From Agaribacter marinus (GTDB taxonomy: Bacteria > Pseudomonadota > Gammaproteobacteria > Enterobacterales > Alteromonadaceae): 33,663 bases of DNA. The notes below the pieces were generated by a model, which did not search any database, was not told the origin of the DNA, and saw only the letters and a list, made by a program, of their open reading frames with translations. The stretch lies in NCBI RefSeq assembly GCF_030160655.1, contig NZ_BSOT01000015.1, positions 1-33,663 of the forward strand. The letters run 5' to 3'. How positions within the stretch are numbered: position 1 is the stretch's first letter; each line of letters opens with the position of its first letter. Positions 7,615-16,617 of the stretch are shown here, in pieces. The position numbers and the translations under genes were made by a program.

Positions 7615-8133
7615 ATGGACATTGAGCAAACTAACACCACGGTTGAAAACTACTCGCCGCCTGAATACCAAATATTGCTAAATGAACTACGGATTTCATG
7701 CACGATTGCCATGCTACTTTGTTTGAATAGATCACATAGGATGGCTTATATACTTGGTGACATTCTTGAATTTGAACATAACGAAGGTGGAGAAATACTG
7801 GGCATAACTCGGGATAATTTTCGTCAGCAACTATCACGAGCACGAGCAAAAGTTACTGCCTTTACGAACAAACGTTGCGGACAAGTTACGCCAAGTGCTA
7901 AGTGTGCTTGTGACAAAAAGATAAGCGGAGCAATTAAGAAAAAAAGAGTGGATCCTGCCGACATAATTTTTTCGACGTCGCAACAGTTTAGTTATGACAC
8001 GTTACAAGCTAACTTACATGAAACCAAACAAGCGTTAAGAACCATAGGACTGCAAAAATCGATTAGGCAATACAAATGTCCAAGTAAACTAGCGCAAGAT
8101 CTTGACGACTTGGTTCGCCAAGGTATCGATTAA
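7615..8133 (+). CDS. ECF sigma factor region-4 protein lacking region 2
   Basis: A 172-residue protein. Residues about 24-90 (ELRISCTIAMLLCLNRSHRM, AYILGDILEFEHNEGGEILG, ITRDNFRQQLSRARAKVTAF) form a sigma-70 region 4 helix-turn-helix that recognises the -35 element. A cysteine-containing tail with the pattern CGQVTPSAKCACDKKISGAI follows, as in a known ECF subgroup with 'CGLVNP---C-C'. Full members of that subgroup are near 300 residues and carry region 2, which binds the -10 element and core polymerase; it is absent here, and I found no remnant in the 80 bp upstream. The ATG has a fair ribosome site (ATAAGG). Either a 5' truncation has inactivated the gene or the short form acts as a stand-alone DNA-binding protein. 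Its neighbour at 7233 is also broken. Confidence 0.6.
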   Translation: MDIEQTNTTVENYSPPEYQILLNELRISCTIAMLLCLNRSHRMAYILGDILEFEHNEGGEILGITRDNFRQQLSRARAKVTAFTNKRCGQVTPSAKCACDKKISGAIKKKRVDPADIIFSTSQQFSYDTLQANLHETKQALRTIGLQKSIRQYKCPSKLAQDLDDLVRQGID

Positions 8134-8201
8134 ACATAAAGATTATTCGTAACAAAATGAGTTGTTTAAGGCGTTACTCGCAGTCGAATACAAATAATTA
8201 C

Positions 8202-8215
8202 ATTCGTTCACGAAT
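8202..8215. promoter_or_regulatory. Small palindrome upstream of the S8 protease gene
   Basis: ATTCGT-TC-ACGAAT, 6-bp arms, 90 bp before the protease start. It is the only symmetric element I see in the 171-bp gap; an operator role is a guess. Confidence 0.2.
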
Positions 8216-8304
8216 TGTAGAAGTTTGCATATCTAAATCTTTGTAGCATCTAAGGTACGAACATACCGCCTTGCTTATATGGCAAAATTAATGGCTTAAA
8301 AGAT

Positions 8305-11300
8305 ATGCGTACTAAAAATTTTTTATCCTCTTTACTTACCTTAGAGAATGCATTTTTAATTGTTTTTTCTTTGGCCGCTTTTTGTGTTTACGCATTTGCT
8401 GAAACGCCTAAAAAGCTAGATTATCGATATGACCGAGCAGCCCTAAATCATGCTACAGTAAATCACACAGCAGTAAATAATGGTGAGGATACTGCAAACC
8501 CTCCACATGCGAATAAAAAACGCTATATCGTTGAGCTAAATGCGCCTTCTGTTGGGCGTCATTTAGCAAAGCAATTAACGCAGGCATCAACCTTACGAGC
8601 GCTAGGCGCGACACACGGAGCTATTGCATCGCTTAATGCTTCGCCAGTCAATCGTAGTGAGCTCTTATCCTCACCATCGGTTGCGTCCTATGTAAACGAC
8701 CTGTCTGACAAACAATTTGCCTTTAGTGCAAAAATGCAGCAGCGAACACCAGCTATCGACATAGGTAAAACTTACCAAACGGTATTTAATGGTTTTGCTG
8801 TTAGCGCGTTTGAGCAAGATATAGATACTTTGCGTAAGATGCCCGAGGTTAAGCGCATCTACCCAGATTTAAAGCGTTACGTGCATTTAGACACTAGCCA
8901 TCAATTAATTAATACAGAGAGCGTGTGGCAGCAAGTAGGCGGCCAGCAGGACGCGGGCAAAGGCATTAAAATTGCAATTATTGATTCGGGTATTCGGATC
9001 GAAAACCCGATGTTTTCTGACGAAGGCATGACGCCTGTCGATTTATCTGACAACGAATACCTTTCTCAGCATCCAGATTATTGCCGGGCGGTAGATGGCG
9101 ATGCAAATTTCTGTAATAACAAGGTCATTCTTGCGCGTTGGGTTAACCCAACTGAACATGATTTTTTTGGTTTGGATGCGGGTGAACATTTTAGTCCGTT
9201 GGGGCTTAATCGCCACGGTAGCCACGTTGCCGGCATTGCGGCCGGTAATCCAGTATCTATCGAATTTACTGGTGTACCGGTAGATATAGCGGGCGTAGCA
9301 CCGGGGGCATATTTAATGGTATACAAGGCCTTGTATTCCAGTCATGGCAGCACGTTTGGTACCGACAGCATGTTGCTAGAAGCGCTAGAACATGCAGTGA
9401 ACGATGGCGCAGATGTCATCAATAACTCATGGGGTTCATTTAGTGGTGAGATGCCTGAAAACTCTGTTTATGCAAATGTATTTGCCGACGCAGAGGCTTT
9501 AGGTATTACCATTGTAAACTCGGCCGGTAACGCTGGGCGGTTTGGTGATTCGGGGAGTATTAATTGTCCGGGATGCATTGAGTCTGGTATTACAGTGGCT
9601 AATACTATGCATGGCCGTTTTTTTGGGCATAAGCTGCGCTTATCTACAGGGGCAGAATACATCGCTTTGCAGGGCGAAGATATTGAACCGCAACCAAGTG
9701 TTCCGCCGTTTGATTTAGATCCTGGCCAAGACCCTGATGATAATTCAAACACACCAGCATTAACAGAAGACCTCCACTTAACATTGCGTTCCTTTAGTGA
9801 ACTGGGCGCGTCCGCAAACGACGGTTGTGAATACAGCTTTGATTTTCCTACCTTCGAAAATGCCGCCGTGTTAGTTGACTACCGCGATAATTGCAGTATG
9901 GAAGCGGTTGTCGAAAACACACAAGCTGCCGGGGGCAAGGCAGTCATTGTATATCAAAGTAGTGTGTCTGATGCGAGTGTTCGGGCCCCATTTGAACCCT
10001 TTCGGCGCGATTATGCCTTACCAGTGCTAGGCGTATCACGGGCCACGGGATTGGACTTATTTGATAGCATAGGCGAAGCGTTTCCTAGTATTACTATTGT
10101 CGCGACGCCAAGTGCCTTTGTTGATCCAGAGTTTTCGGAAACCTTGAATCTCTCTAGTTCGCGCGGACCAAACAATAACCCGCACGTGTTAAAACCCGAT
10201 GTAGCTGCGCCTGGTACTTTTGTACTGTCGGCATCTGCGCCACCACCGGTAATTGATAACGGCCCGTTTGGCCCACCGCCGGGCGAGGTGGATTTGTCTC
10301 CTCGGTATACCATTATTTCTGGTACAAGTATGTCATCTCCTCATGTAGCGGGAGCAGTTGCCTTAATCAAACAACAACACCCTGATTGGACACCCGCACA
10401 GATTAAATCGGCCATTATTACAACAGCCAATACAAATATTACGTCTTTCGATACAGCAGCTGATGCGTTTAGTATTGGCGGCGGTCGTTTAGATATTCTA
10501 GCCGCTGTAAACGCTAAGCTAGCCTTTAAAAAAGCCTCATTTGCAGACCCTGCCTGTATTGGGCGTTGCACCGCAACTATCGATATACAAAACCTATTGG
10601 ACGAAGCAAGCCAATGGCAGCTCAGTGTAGTATTTGATAACACCGACATTACAACAACCTTAAACACTGAAGAAATAAGCTTTGCCTCACACGGGCAACA
10701 CGACGATAAGCAAAGCATAAGCGTAGAATTTGATACCAGTAATGTGGATGATAGCGCGTGGTTGTTTGGTCTATTATATCTACGTAATGGCGACGGTTAT
10801 GCGCAACACGTGCCGCTAGCCGTCTTTACCAATGACAATACAGATACCGCTGCACTTAGCACTAGCTCTGACTTAACGGATAACGGCGGCGACATTCCAG
10901 TGAGCGTAAAGGTAAGCAATATCGGGTTTACGGAAAACCCGCAGGTAGAAATTAAGGTGCCAGACAATGCTCAGATTATTGAGCAAAGCCAGTCGGTGAC
11001 TGAGCTAAATGGTCAAACAGATACGCTAATCTACAAGCCTGCTGAGAACAAAATCGAATGGGCGGGCAGTTTATCAGCAGGTAATATGGCCTTAGTGCCT
11101 GAATTGCCATGGGATGGCGGCACGCTGGCGTCTTTAGGTATTGCGCCCGTGCTTTGCGAAAACAGTTGCGTGACCTTCAGCCGAGTGATGGACTTTAACT
11201 TCGAATTTTACGGTGAACAATACAGCAGTATTGCTATTTCTAGTAATGGCTTTGCGTTGCCGGGCGCAAACAACATCAATCCTTTTGCTGTTACCTCGCC

Positions 11301-12486
11301 ACAACAATTTCCTCAGCAAGACAACCTTAACAATGTGCTAGCGCCCCTGTGGGCAGACTATGACTACAAAGATCCGAATAATCCCGATGATCTTGGTGGT
11401 GGTTTTTTGCGCACTGCAATTCACACTATCGAGGGTATCAACTATCTGATTGCGGAGTGGGATGGGGTACAGGTATTTGGCTTCGATGAATTTGAAGGCG
11501 AGGGGCCTGACACATATAGTTTTCAACTGATTATCCAAGAGAATACAGACAATATTTGGTTTAATTATTTGTCCATACCTTCTATGCCGCTGTCGGCGAG
11601 CATTGGTGCTGAGAGCGCTGATGCCTTAGTCGGGGTGAATTACTACTTTCGTGGTGAAGGCAACAGTATACCGAATAACATTTCTGATGAAGGTTTTAGG
11701 CTAAAACTTGAAAGTAGGTTGATGGGGGAGGCTAATATTCAGTTCGAAATAAGTTTGGCCGACAATCAAGATTCTACAAGTCCTGACAAGCAGCATACGC
11801 AAGAAGATACCAGTGTGGTCATTGATGTGCTCAGCAACGACAGTGGCGATGCGAATGTAAAAATAGACGCTCATTTAGACGCAGGCGCAACATACGACGT
11901 GGCGCGCTTAATCAAAATCAGGAATGAGAACGCGCTTGACCCGACCAGCCTCGAAATTGTTAGCATGCCAACGCATGGTCAAACGGAGCTTGTAAATGAC
12001 AGTATTTTGTATCAGCCAAACGCTAACTTTTATGGTCAGGACATGTTCAGCTATAAAGTGGCGACAAACGAGGGGAGTTTTTCGAAACCAACTAAGGTTA
12101 CCATAGACGTTTTACCCATAAATGATGCACCACAAATAGACGTTGATTCGAGGGTGCTGGCCTTTGAAGGCGAGAGTACAGTACTTACTGCAACTGGCAC
12201 TGATGCTGAACAAGACGAACTTACTTACGAATGGGAACAAACATCAGGACTGATTATTCCCTTAACGATTGAAGAAAACACACTTCGCTTTACTGCACCG
12301 CTAGTTTCGGGCGACCGGATCATGAATTTTACAGTAAGTGCTAGCGACGGCAATAAGGTGTCTGAAACAAAAACAATACAAGTGCTAGTAGTGGACAACA
12401 GAAAGGGCGGTAGCATTGGCTGGTATGTGTTCATTATTTTGACCGTGCTATTAACGATAAGATACTCGGTTAGCCGCAGGCATTAG
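8305..12486 (+). CDS. Secreted S8 subtilisin-like protease with GlyGly-CTERM tail
   Basis: A 1,393-residue secreted serine protease. In order: signal peptide (about 1-32, ending CVYAFA), inhibitor I9 propeptide (about 71-195), then the S8 catalytic domain with Asp227 (IIDSGI), His304 (RHGSHVAG), the oxyanion Asn in NNSWG (about 373) and Ser675 (GTSMSSPHVAG). A PA-type insert (about 480-600, GGKAVIVYQ) lies between His and Ser, as in lactocepin-like subtilases. Beyond 750 come beta-sandwich regions and two cadherin/Ig-like repeats (about 1160-1365), including THGQTELVNDSILYQPNANF. The end, GGSIGWYVFIILTVLLTIRY plus basic residues, is a GlyGly-CTERM signal (from Gly1368), which is cleaved by rhombosortase and tied to type II secretion in marine gammaproteobacteria. 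It is probably a surface or exported degradative enzyme. All catalytic residues are present. A terminator follows. Confidence 0.93.
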   Translation: MRTKNFLSSLLTLENAFLIVFSLAAFCVYAFAETPKKLDYRYDRAALNHATVNHTAVNNGEDTANPPHANKKRYIVELNAPSVGRHLAKQLTQASTLRALGATHGAIASLNASPVNRSELLSSPSVASYVNDLSDKQFAFSAKMQQRTPAIDIGKTYQTVFNGFAVSAFEQDIDTLRKMPEVKRIYPDLKRYVHLDTSHQLINTESVWQQVGGQQDAGKGIKIAIIDSGIRIENPMFSDEGMTPVDLSDNEYLSQHPDYCRAVDGDANFCNNKVILARWVNPTEHDFFGLDAGEHFSPLGLNRHGSHVAGIAAGNPVSIEFTGVPVDIAGVAPGAYLMVYKALYSSHGSTFGTDSMLLEALEHAVNDGADVINNSWGSFSGEMPENSVYANVFADAEALGITIVNSAGNAGRFGDSGSINCPGCIESGITVANTMHGRFFGHKLRLSTGAEYIALQGEDIEPQPSVPPFDLDPGQDPDDNSNTPALTEDLHLTLRSFSELGASANDGCEYSFDFPTFENAAVLVDYRDNCSMEAVVENTQAAGGKAVIVYQSSVSDASVRAPFEPFRRDYALPVLGVSRATGLDLFDSIGEAFPSITIVATPSAFVDPEFSETLNLSSSRGPNNNPHVLKPDVAAPGTFVLSASAPPPVIDNGPFGPPPGEVDLSPRYTIISGTSMSSPHVAGAVALIKQQHPDWTPAQIKSAIITTANTNITSFDTAADAFSIGGGRLDILAAVNAKLAFKKASFADPACIGRCTATIDIQNLLDEASQWQLSVVFDNTDITTTLNTEEISFASHGQHDDKQSISVEFDTSNVDDSAWLFGLLYLRNGDGYAQHVPLAVFTNDNTDTAALSTSSDLTDNGGDIPVSVKVSNIGFTENPQVEIKVPDNAQIIEQSQSVTELNGQTDTLIYKPAENKIEWAGSLSAGNMALVPELPWDGGTLASLGIAPVLCENSCVTFSRVMDFNFEFYGEQYSSIAISSNGFALPGANNINPFAVTSPQQFPQQDNLNNVLAPLWADYDYKDPNNPDDLGGGFLRTAIHTIEGINYLIAEWDGVQVFGFDEFEGEGPDTYSFQLIIQENTDNIWFNYLSIPSMPLSASIGAESADALVGVNYYFRGEGNSIPNNISDEGFRLKLESRLMGEANIQFEISLADNQDSTSPDKQHTQEDTSVVIDVLSNDSGDANVKIDAHLDAGATYDVARLIKIRNENALDPTSLEIVSMPTHGQTELVNDSILYQPNANFYGQDMFSYKVATNEGSFSKPTKVTIDVLPINDAPQIDVDSRVLAFEGESTVLTATGTDAEQDELTYEWEQTSGLIIPLTIEENTLRFTAPLVSGDRIMNFTVSASDGNKVSETKTIQVLVVDNRKGGSIGWYVFIILTVLLTIRYSVSRRH

Positions 12487-12499
12487 TAAGGTGTTACAG

Positions 12500-12531
12500 A
12501 AGGATCTCAATAAAAAATTGAGATCCTTTTT
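12500..12531 (+). terminator. Rho-independent terminator after the S8 protease
   Basis: An 11-bp perfect stem (AAGGATCTCAA / TTGAGATCCTT) with a 7-base A-rich loop, followed by a T run. It lies 13 bp after the protease stop and before the convergent tesA 3' end. Confidence 0.85.
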
Positions 12532-12568
12532 GGCACTACATACACATCAAAGTGCGCTCTACAAAAGC

Positions 12569-13267
12569 TTAAAATAATATGCCTTCTAATTTAGGCTTTA
12601 AAAATTCAACAACCATAAATTGCGCCTCTGCGGTTGGATGAATACCGTCAGCTTGCATGAGCGATTTATCTAAACCAATATCTTGTAAGAAAAATGGTAC
12701 TAAAGGCACATTATATTTATCTGCGAGGTCGTGATAATTTTCAGTAAACATTTTGGTGTAGCGACGACCAAAATTAGTAGGGATTTGAATTTCTTGCAAA
12801 ATAACCTCAACCTCTTCTGCTTGCGCAATTTCAATCATTTTTGCTAAATTATCTTTAATCTTTTTGGGATTGTGCCCTTGTAAGCCATTGTTACCCCCCA
12901 ATTCTATATAAAGATGGCTTGGTGAATGTAATGCTAGTAAACGAGGCAGGCGAGCTAGGCCGCCATCTGTAGTATCGCCACTAATGGCGGCGTTTATTAC
13001 GTCAATGGGCTGATTTGCCGATTGCCAATCTTTGGCGAGTATGGCAACCCATCCTTGCGCTTCAGTTAAACCATAAGCAGCACTTAAACTATCGCCTAAA
13101 ACGAGTAGTTTATGCTTTGTTACATTTTCTTGCTTGTTTATTCCCTGATCTGAATGAACATATAGGGGGAATAAAAGACTAATCGACAGAACACTAAGTA
13201 AAAACAGTTTTGCGATGTTAACTCGCTGAATAAATGCAAACGATGAGAATATAGACACTATGAGCAA
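12569..13267 (-). CDS. tesA: Multifunctional acyl-CoA thioesterase I/lysophospholipase L1
   Basis: A GDSL-family (SGNH) esterase of 232 residues that hydrolyses acyl thioesters and lysophospholipids in the periplasm. Seen: a hydrophobic signal segment (about 18-38, KLFLLSVLSISLLFPLYVHS), block I LVLGDSLSAAYGL with the nucleophile Ser, block II SGDTTDGGLARLP with the Gly, block III IELGGNNGLQG with the Asn, and block V DGIHPTAEAQ with the Asp/His pair. Its position back to back with ybbA-ybbP repeats the conserved tesA-ybbA-ybbP arrangement of E. coli and confirms the name. The chosen start overlaps the ybbA start by 8 bp on the other strand. No later ATG retains the signal peptide. Confidence 0.93.
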   Translation of the reverse strand: MLIVSIFSSFAFIQRVNIAKLFLLSVLSISLLFPLYVHSDQGINKQENVTKHKLLVLGDSLSAAYGLTEAQGWVAILAKDWQSANQPIDVINAAISGDTTDGGLARLPRLLALHSPSHLYIELGGNNGLQGHNPKKIKDNLAKMIEIAQAEEVEVILQEIQIPTNFGRRYTKMFTENYHDLADKYNVPLVPFFLQDIGLDKSLMQADGIHPTAEAQFMVVEFLKPKLEGILF

Positions 13268-13991
13268 TACCCCTAATATGATTGAAACGAAAAGTGTAAC
13301 TAAGAAAGTAAATACGAGCGAAGGTTCACTTCAGATTCTTCATCCAATTAGCTTTGAAGTCAAGCCCGGCGAAACAATCGCCATTATTGGGGCGTCTGGT
13401 TCGGGTAAATCTACCTTGTTAGGTTTGCTCGCTGGACTCGATGAAGTCTCGGGTGGCGAGATTTTCTTAGACGGTGAACCACTTCATCGCATGGATGAAG
13501 AAGCACGTGCAAGATTACGTGGTGAAAAAGTAGGCTTTATTTTTCAGAGTTTTATGTTAGTCCAAAGCTTAACGGCATTAGAAAATATTATGCTACCCGC
13601 CGAAATTGCAGGTTTAGATGATCCTAAAGGGCGTGCGAATAAAATTTTGAAGCAGGTCGGGTTGGAACATCGTGCGCATCACTTTCCTAATCAACTATCT
13701 GGCGGAGAGCAACAGCGTGTCGCAATTGCAAGAGCATTTATCACGCAACCAAAAATTCTCTTTGCTGATGAACCTACCGGTAATTTAGATTCTGCCAATT
13801 CAGAAAAAGTGGAAGATTTGTTGTTTGCAATGAATGAAGACTTACAAACCACGTTGGTGTTAGTAACACATGACGATGAGCTGGCTAAACGATGTCAGCG
13901 CCAGCTGCGTATGACGGCAGGTGAGTTGGTCGAGGTATCGCCGCAATTAAAAGTGGTAGAGGGGAGTATGCAGGCGGGGAGTAAGCAATAG
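13260..13991 (+). CDS. ybbA: ABC transporter ATPase YbbA
   Basis: A 243-residue ABC ATPase of the LolD/MacB-like group. It pairs with the YbbP permease; the complex is often described as a putative lipid or membrane-related exporter with unclear substrate. Visible: Walker A GASGSGKST (residues 44-52), Q-loop FIFQSFMLVQ, signature LSGGEQQRVAIARA, Walker B ILFADEPTGNLD, and the switch His in VLVTHDDELAK. ATG 13260 is used; MIETKSV at 13278 is a possible later start, and neither has a strong ribosome site. The stop TAG overlaps the ybbP GTG by one base, so the two genes are translationally coupled. Confidence 0.92.
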   Translation: MSNTPNMIETKSVTKKVNTSEGSLQILHPISFEVKPGETIAIIGASGSGKSTLLGLLAGLDEVSGGEIFLDGEPLHRMDEEARARLRGEKVGFIFQSFMLVQSLTALENIMLPAEIAGLDDPKGRANKILKQVGLEHRAHHFPNQLSGGEQQRVAIARAFITQPKILFADEPTGNLDSANSEKVEDLLFAMNEDLQTTLVLVTHDDELAKRCQRQLRMTAGELVEVSPQLKVVEGSMQAGSKQ

Positions 13992-16534
13992 TGCAAGCAT
14001 CTAATAGTATGGCAACGTCGCTGGCATGGCGACTATTTAAACATGAGGCGCGGCGAGGGGAGTTAACCATTATACTTCTGGCCATTGTGTTATCTGTTAC
14101 CTCTGTACTTGCGCTGTCGCTGTTTAGTGAGCGATTGCAACAAGCCCTAACTGACCGTTCTGCAGAATTTATTGCCGCAGATAGTCAACTACGCTCTAGT
14201 TCGCCCGTCGACCAACAATGGATAGCCGAAGCGCAAGAGAGAGGCTTAAGCACTGCATTTCAGTTATCTGCTCGTTCAATGGCATTTGCTGGTGACAATT
14301 TATCGTTGTCAGATTTACGTGCAGTGGATAGTCAATATCCATTAAAAGGCCAAATTAAATTGTCTGATATACCGTTTGGCCAAGCAAGTGTTACCGACCA
14401 AGCACCGCAGTCTGGTGAGGCTTGGATTGACTCTCGGCTGTTTCAGTTGTTAGGGGTAGACATTGGTGACAATATTGATGTCGGTGACGCTACCTTACAA
14501 ATTAGTAAAATTTTGAATGAAATACCGGATGGCGGTTTTAGTGTATTTGATACCGAACCGATGATTTTAATGTCATCCGACGATATTGCCGCAACGAATA
14601 TTGCCGGACCTGGTAGTCGAGTAACTTATAAATATTATTTTGCCGGTGACTCTGGAGATATCAACGATTACTACGATTGGCTTAGACCTCAACTGGATCG
14701 CGAAATACATCGTTGGCAAAGTATAGAAGATGATGATTCGCCCATTGGTCGGTCTGTTGCGCGCGCAGAAGAATATTTTTTGCTAGCAAGTTTACTCGCT
14801 ATTATTTTAGCTGCAGTGTCTATTGCAGTGGCTGCGCAACGCTTTAGTCAACGTCATTTTGATCCCGTGGCAGTAATGAAAACCCTCGGGGCAAGTAAAC
14901 AATTAGTCAGAAAAATTTATTTAATCCAAATTTGCTTTATCACCGCGCTAGGCATTGTCTTAGGTGTGATTATTGGTTATACCTTGCAAGAGCTAGTCGT
15001 AAGCCTATTAGCGGATTCAGTGCCCATCGCGCTTGATACTTGGTATTGGCGACCTTTAGGTATTGCAGTCTTTACCGGTATTACGTGTGCACTGCTGTTT
15101 TCACTTTACCCTCTATTACAATTGTTCTCGGTGCCGCCATTACGCGTGCTGCGAAAAGACATTGATGCAACCCTGTCATCAAGGGCACTGCAGTTTTTGT
15201 TTTCCGGTTCTGCGGTATTTTTGCTTATGCTGTTTTACAGCGGCGATTTATTGATAAGCAGTATTTTGTTTGCATCAGGTATTGTATTGGTTGCGCTACT
15301 CCTTGGGATGACGTTTTTACTCATCATGCTAGGGCGAAAACTGGGTTCAGGCGGCATGGGATCGTGGACATTGGCGTGGGCGCGAATACGTCGACGAGCA
15401 ATGGGTAACTCCGTTCAACTAATTAGTTTTGCCATTACTATCATGCTGCTGCTTGTGGTGCTGGTAATGCGAAACGATATGATTAAACAATGGCGTGATC
15501 AGTTGCCGGAAGGCACGCCCAATTATTTTATTGCGAATATTACTGAATCTCAAAAAGATGGTTTAAGCACGCAGTTTGATGACTTTAACATTGAATACGA
15601 TAAATTTTTCCCGGTGGTACGTGGGCGTTTTGTTTCTATCAATGACGAAAAAATACGTACAGATATTACGAAAGAAGGCGAAGAGGTTGCTGACGAAGGT
15701 CGCCAAGGCTTGGGCCGAGAAGCGAATCTTACGTGGAGTACTGAACTACAAAAAGGTAATGAAATTACCGACGGCGAATGGTTGGGTGATTGGCAACCAG
15801 ACCCATCAAATAGTGAACAAGTGATTCCCTTGTCCATTGTCAACGACTTGGCGGAAAACTTGGGCATAAAAATGGGGGACGAGTTGACGTTTAATGTGGG
15901 GAGTGAGGTAATTACTGCCACGGTAACTAGTATGCGCTCCGTAGATTGGCAAACATTACAACCCAACTTCTTTTTTGTACTGCACCCTAAAGCAATGGAA
16001 AATTTCAGTCCCACGTATATTACGAGCTTTCATTTAGATGAATCGCGTAAATCAGAGATTTCAATGCTTATGGCTCCCTTTGCTAGTATCACATTATTTG
16101 ATGTGGATGCGCGCATTGACCAGTTGCGAGAAATCATTGGTCAAGTGTCGATGGCAGTTGAGTTTATCTTAGTCCTTGTGTTAATTGCGGGTGGTTTGGT
16201 CTTAATTGCGCAGGTACAAGCCAGTATGGACGAGCGTCTACAAGAGCTTGCGATATTGCGTACACTTGGTCTAAAAGGCAGAAGAATACGATTTAGCGTT
16301 ATAAATGAGTTTATCATTATTGGCGTTGTTGCAGGTCTCATGGCAGCACTTGCCAATGAGTTTAGCTTGTATATGTTGCAGTCTCGTGTGTTCCAGATGC
16401 CGCCTTCGCTTCACATGGAGTATTGGGCAATTGCGCCTATCGCTGGAGCAATAGTTGTTGGTATTTTGGGCGCGTTTGGTTGCTGGCGACTATTGTCGCT
16501 TAACACAAGTGCCTTGTTACGAAAAATGGTGTGA
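13991..16534 (+). CDS. ybbP: FtsX-type ABC permease YbbP
   Basis: An 847-residue inner-membrane permease. It begins with GTG, overlapping the ybbA stop (TAGTG), with GGGGAGT upstream as ribosome site. There is one N-terminal membrane segment (about 26-48, ELTIILLAIVLSVTSVLALS), a large periplasmic region (about 50-255), then FtsX-type membrane blocks around 258-420. A second periplasmic domain (about 500-720) and a last FtsX block (about 715-840, with ELAILRTLGLKGRRIRFSVI) follow. This double-FtsX plan and length match E. coli YbbP. It works with YbbA as the membrane half of the transporter; the presence of tesA divergent to it is the usual context. No sign of damage. Confidence 0.92.
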   Translation: MQASNSMATSLAWRLFKHEARRGELTIILLAIVLSVTSVLALSLFSERLQQALTDRSAEFIAADSQLRSSSPVDQQWIAEAQERGLSTAFQLSARSMAFAGDNLSLSDLRAVDSQYPLKGQIKLSDIPFGQASVTDQAPQSGEAWIDSRLFQLLGVDIGDNIDVGDATLQISKILNEIPDGGFSVFDTEPMILMSSDDIAATNIAGPGSRVTYKYYFAGDSGDINDYYDWLRPQLDREIHRWQSIEDDDSPIGRSVARAEEYFLLASLLAIILAAVSIAVAAQRFSQRHFDPVAVMKTLGASKQLVRKIYLIQICFITALGIVLGVIIGYTLQELVVSLLADSVPIALDTWYWRPLGIAVFTGITCALLFSLYPLLQLFSVPPLRVLRKDIDATLSSRALQFLFSGSAVFLLMLFYSGDLLISSILFASGIVLVALLLGMTFLLIMLGRKLGSGGMGSWTLAWARIRRRAMGNSVQLISFAITIMLLLVVLVMRNDMIKQWRDQLPEGTPNYFIANITESQKDGLSTQFDDFNIEYDKFFPVVRGRFVSINDEKIRTDITKEGEEVADEGRQGLGREANLTWSTELQKGNEITDGEWLGDWQPDPSNSEQVIPLSIVNDLAENLGIKMGDELTFNVGSEVITATVTSMRSVDWQTLQPNFFFVLHPKAMENFSPTYITSFHLDESRKSEISMLMAPFASITLFDVDARIDQLREIIGQVSMAVEFILVLVLIAGGLVLIAQVQASMDERLQELAILRTLGLKGRRIRFSVINEFIIIGVVAGLMAALANEFSLYMLQSRVFQMPPSLHMEYWAIAPIAGAIVVGILGAFGCWRLLSLNTSALLRKMV

Positions 16535-16551
16535 GGTAACTAATTCGTTTA

Positions 16552-16597
16552 ACCTGCGATGCATGATATGCAAGCTAGAATTCATTGCATCGCAGGT
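16552..16597. repeat. 12-bp inverted repeat between convergent genes
   Basis: ACCTGCGATGCA at 16552-16563 and its perfect complement TGCATCGCAGGT at 16586-16597, loop 22 bases. It lies between the ybbP stop and the phosphohexomutase stop. With no T run on either side it is not a classic terminator, but it could end or stabilise both transcripts. Confidence 0.6.
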
Positions 16598-16617
16598 GAG
16601 GCGAGTGATTACATTAA

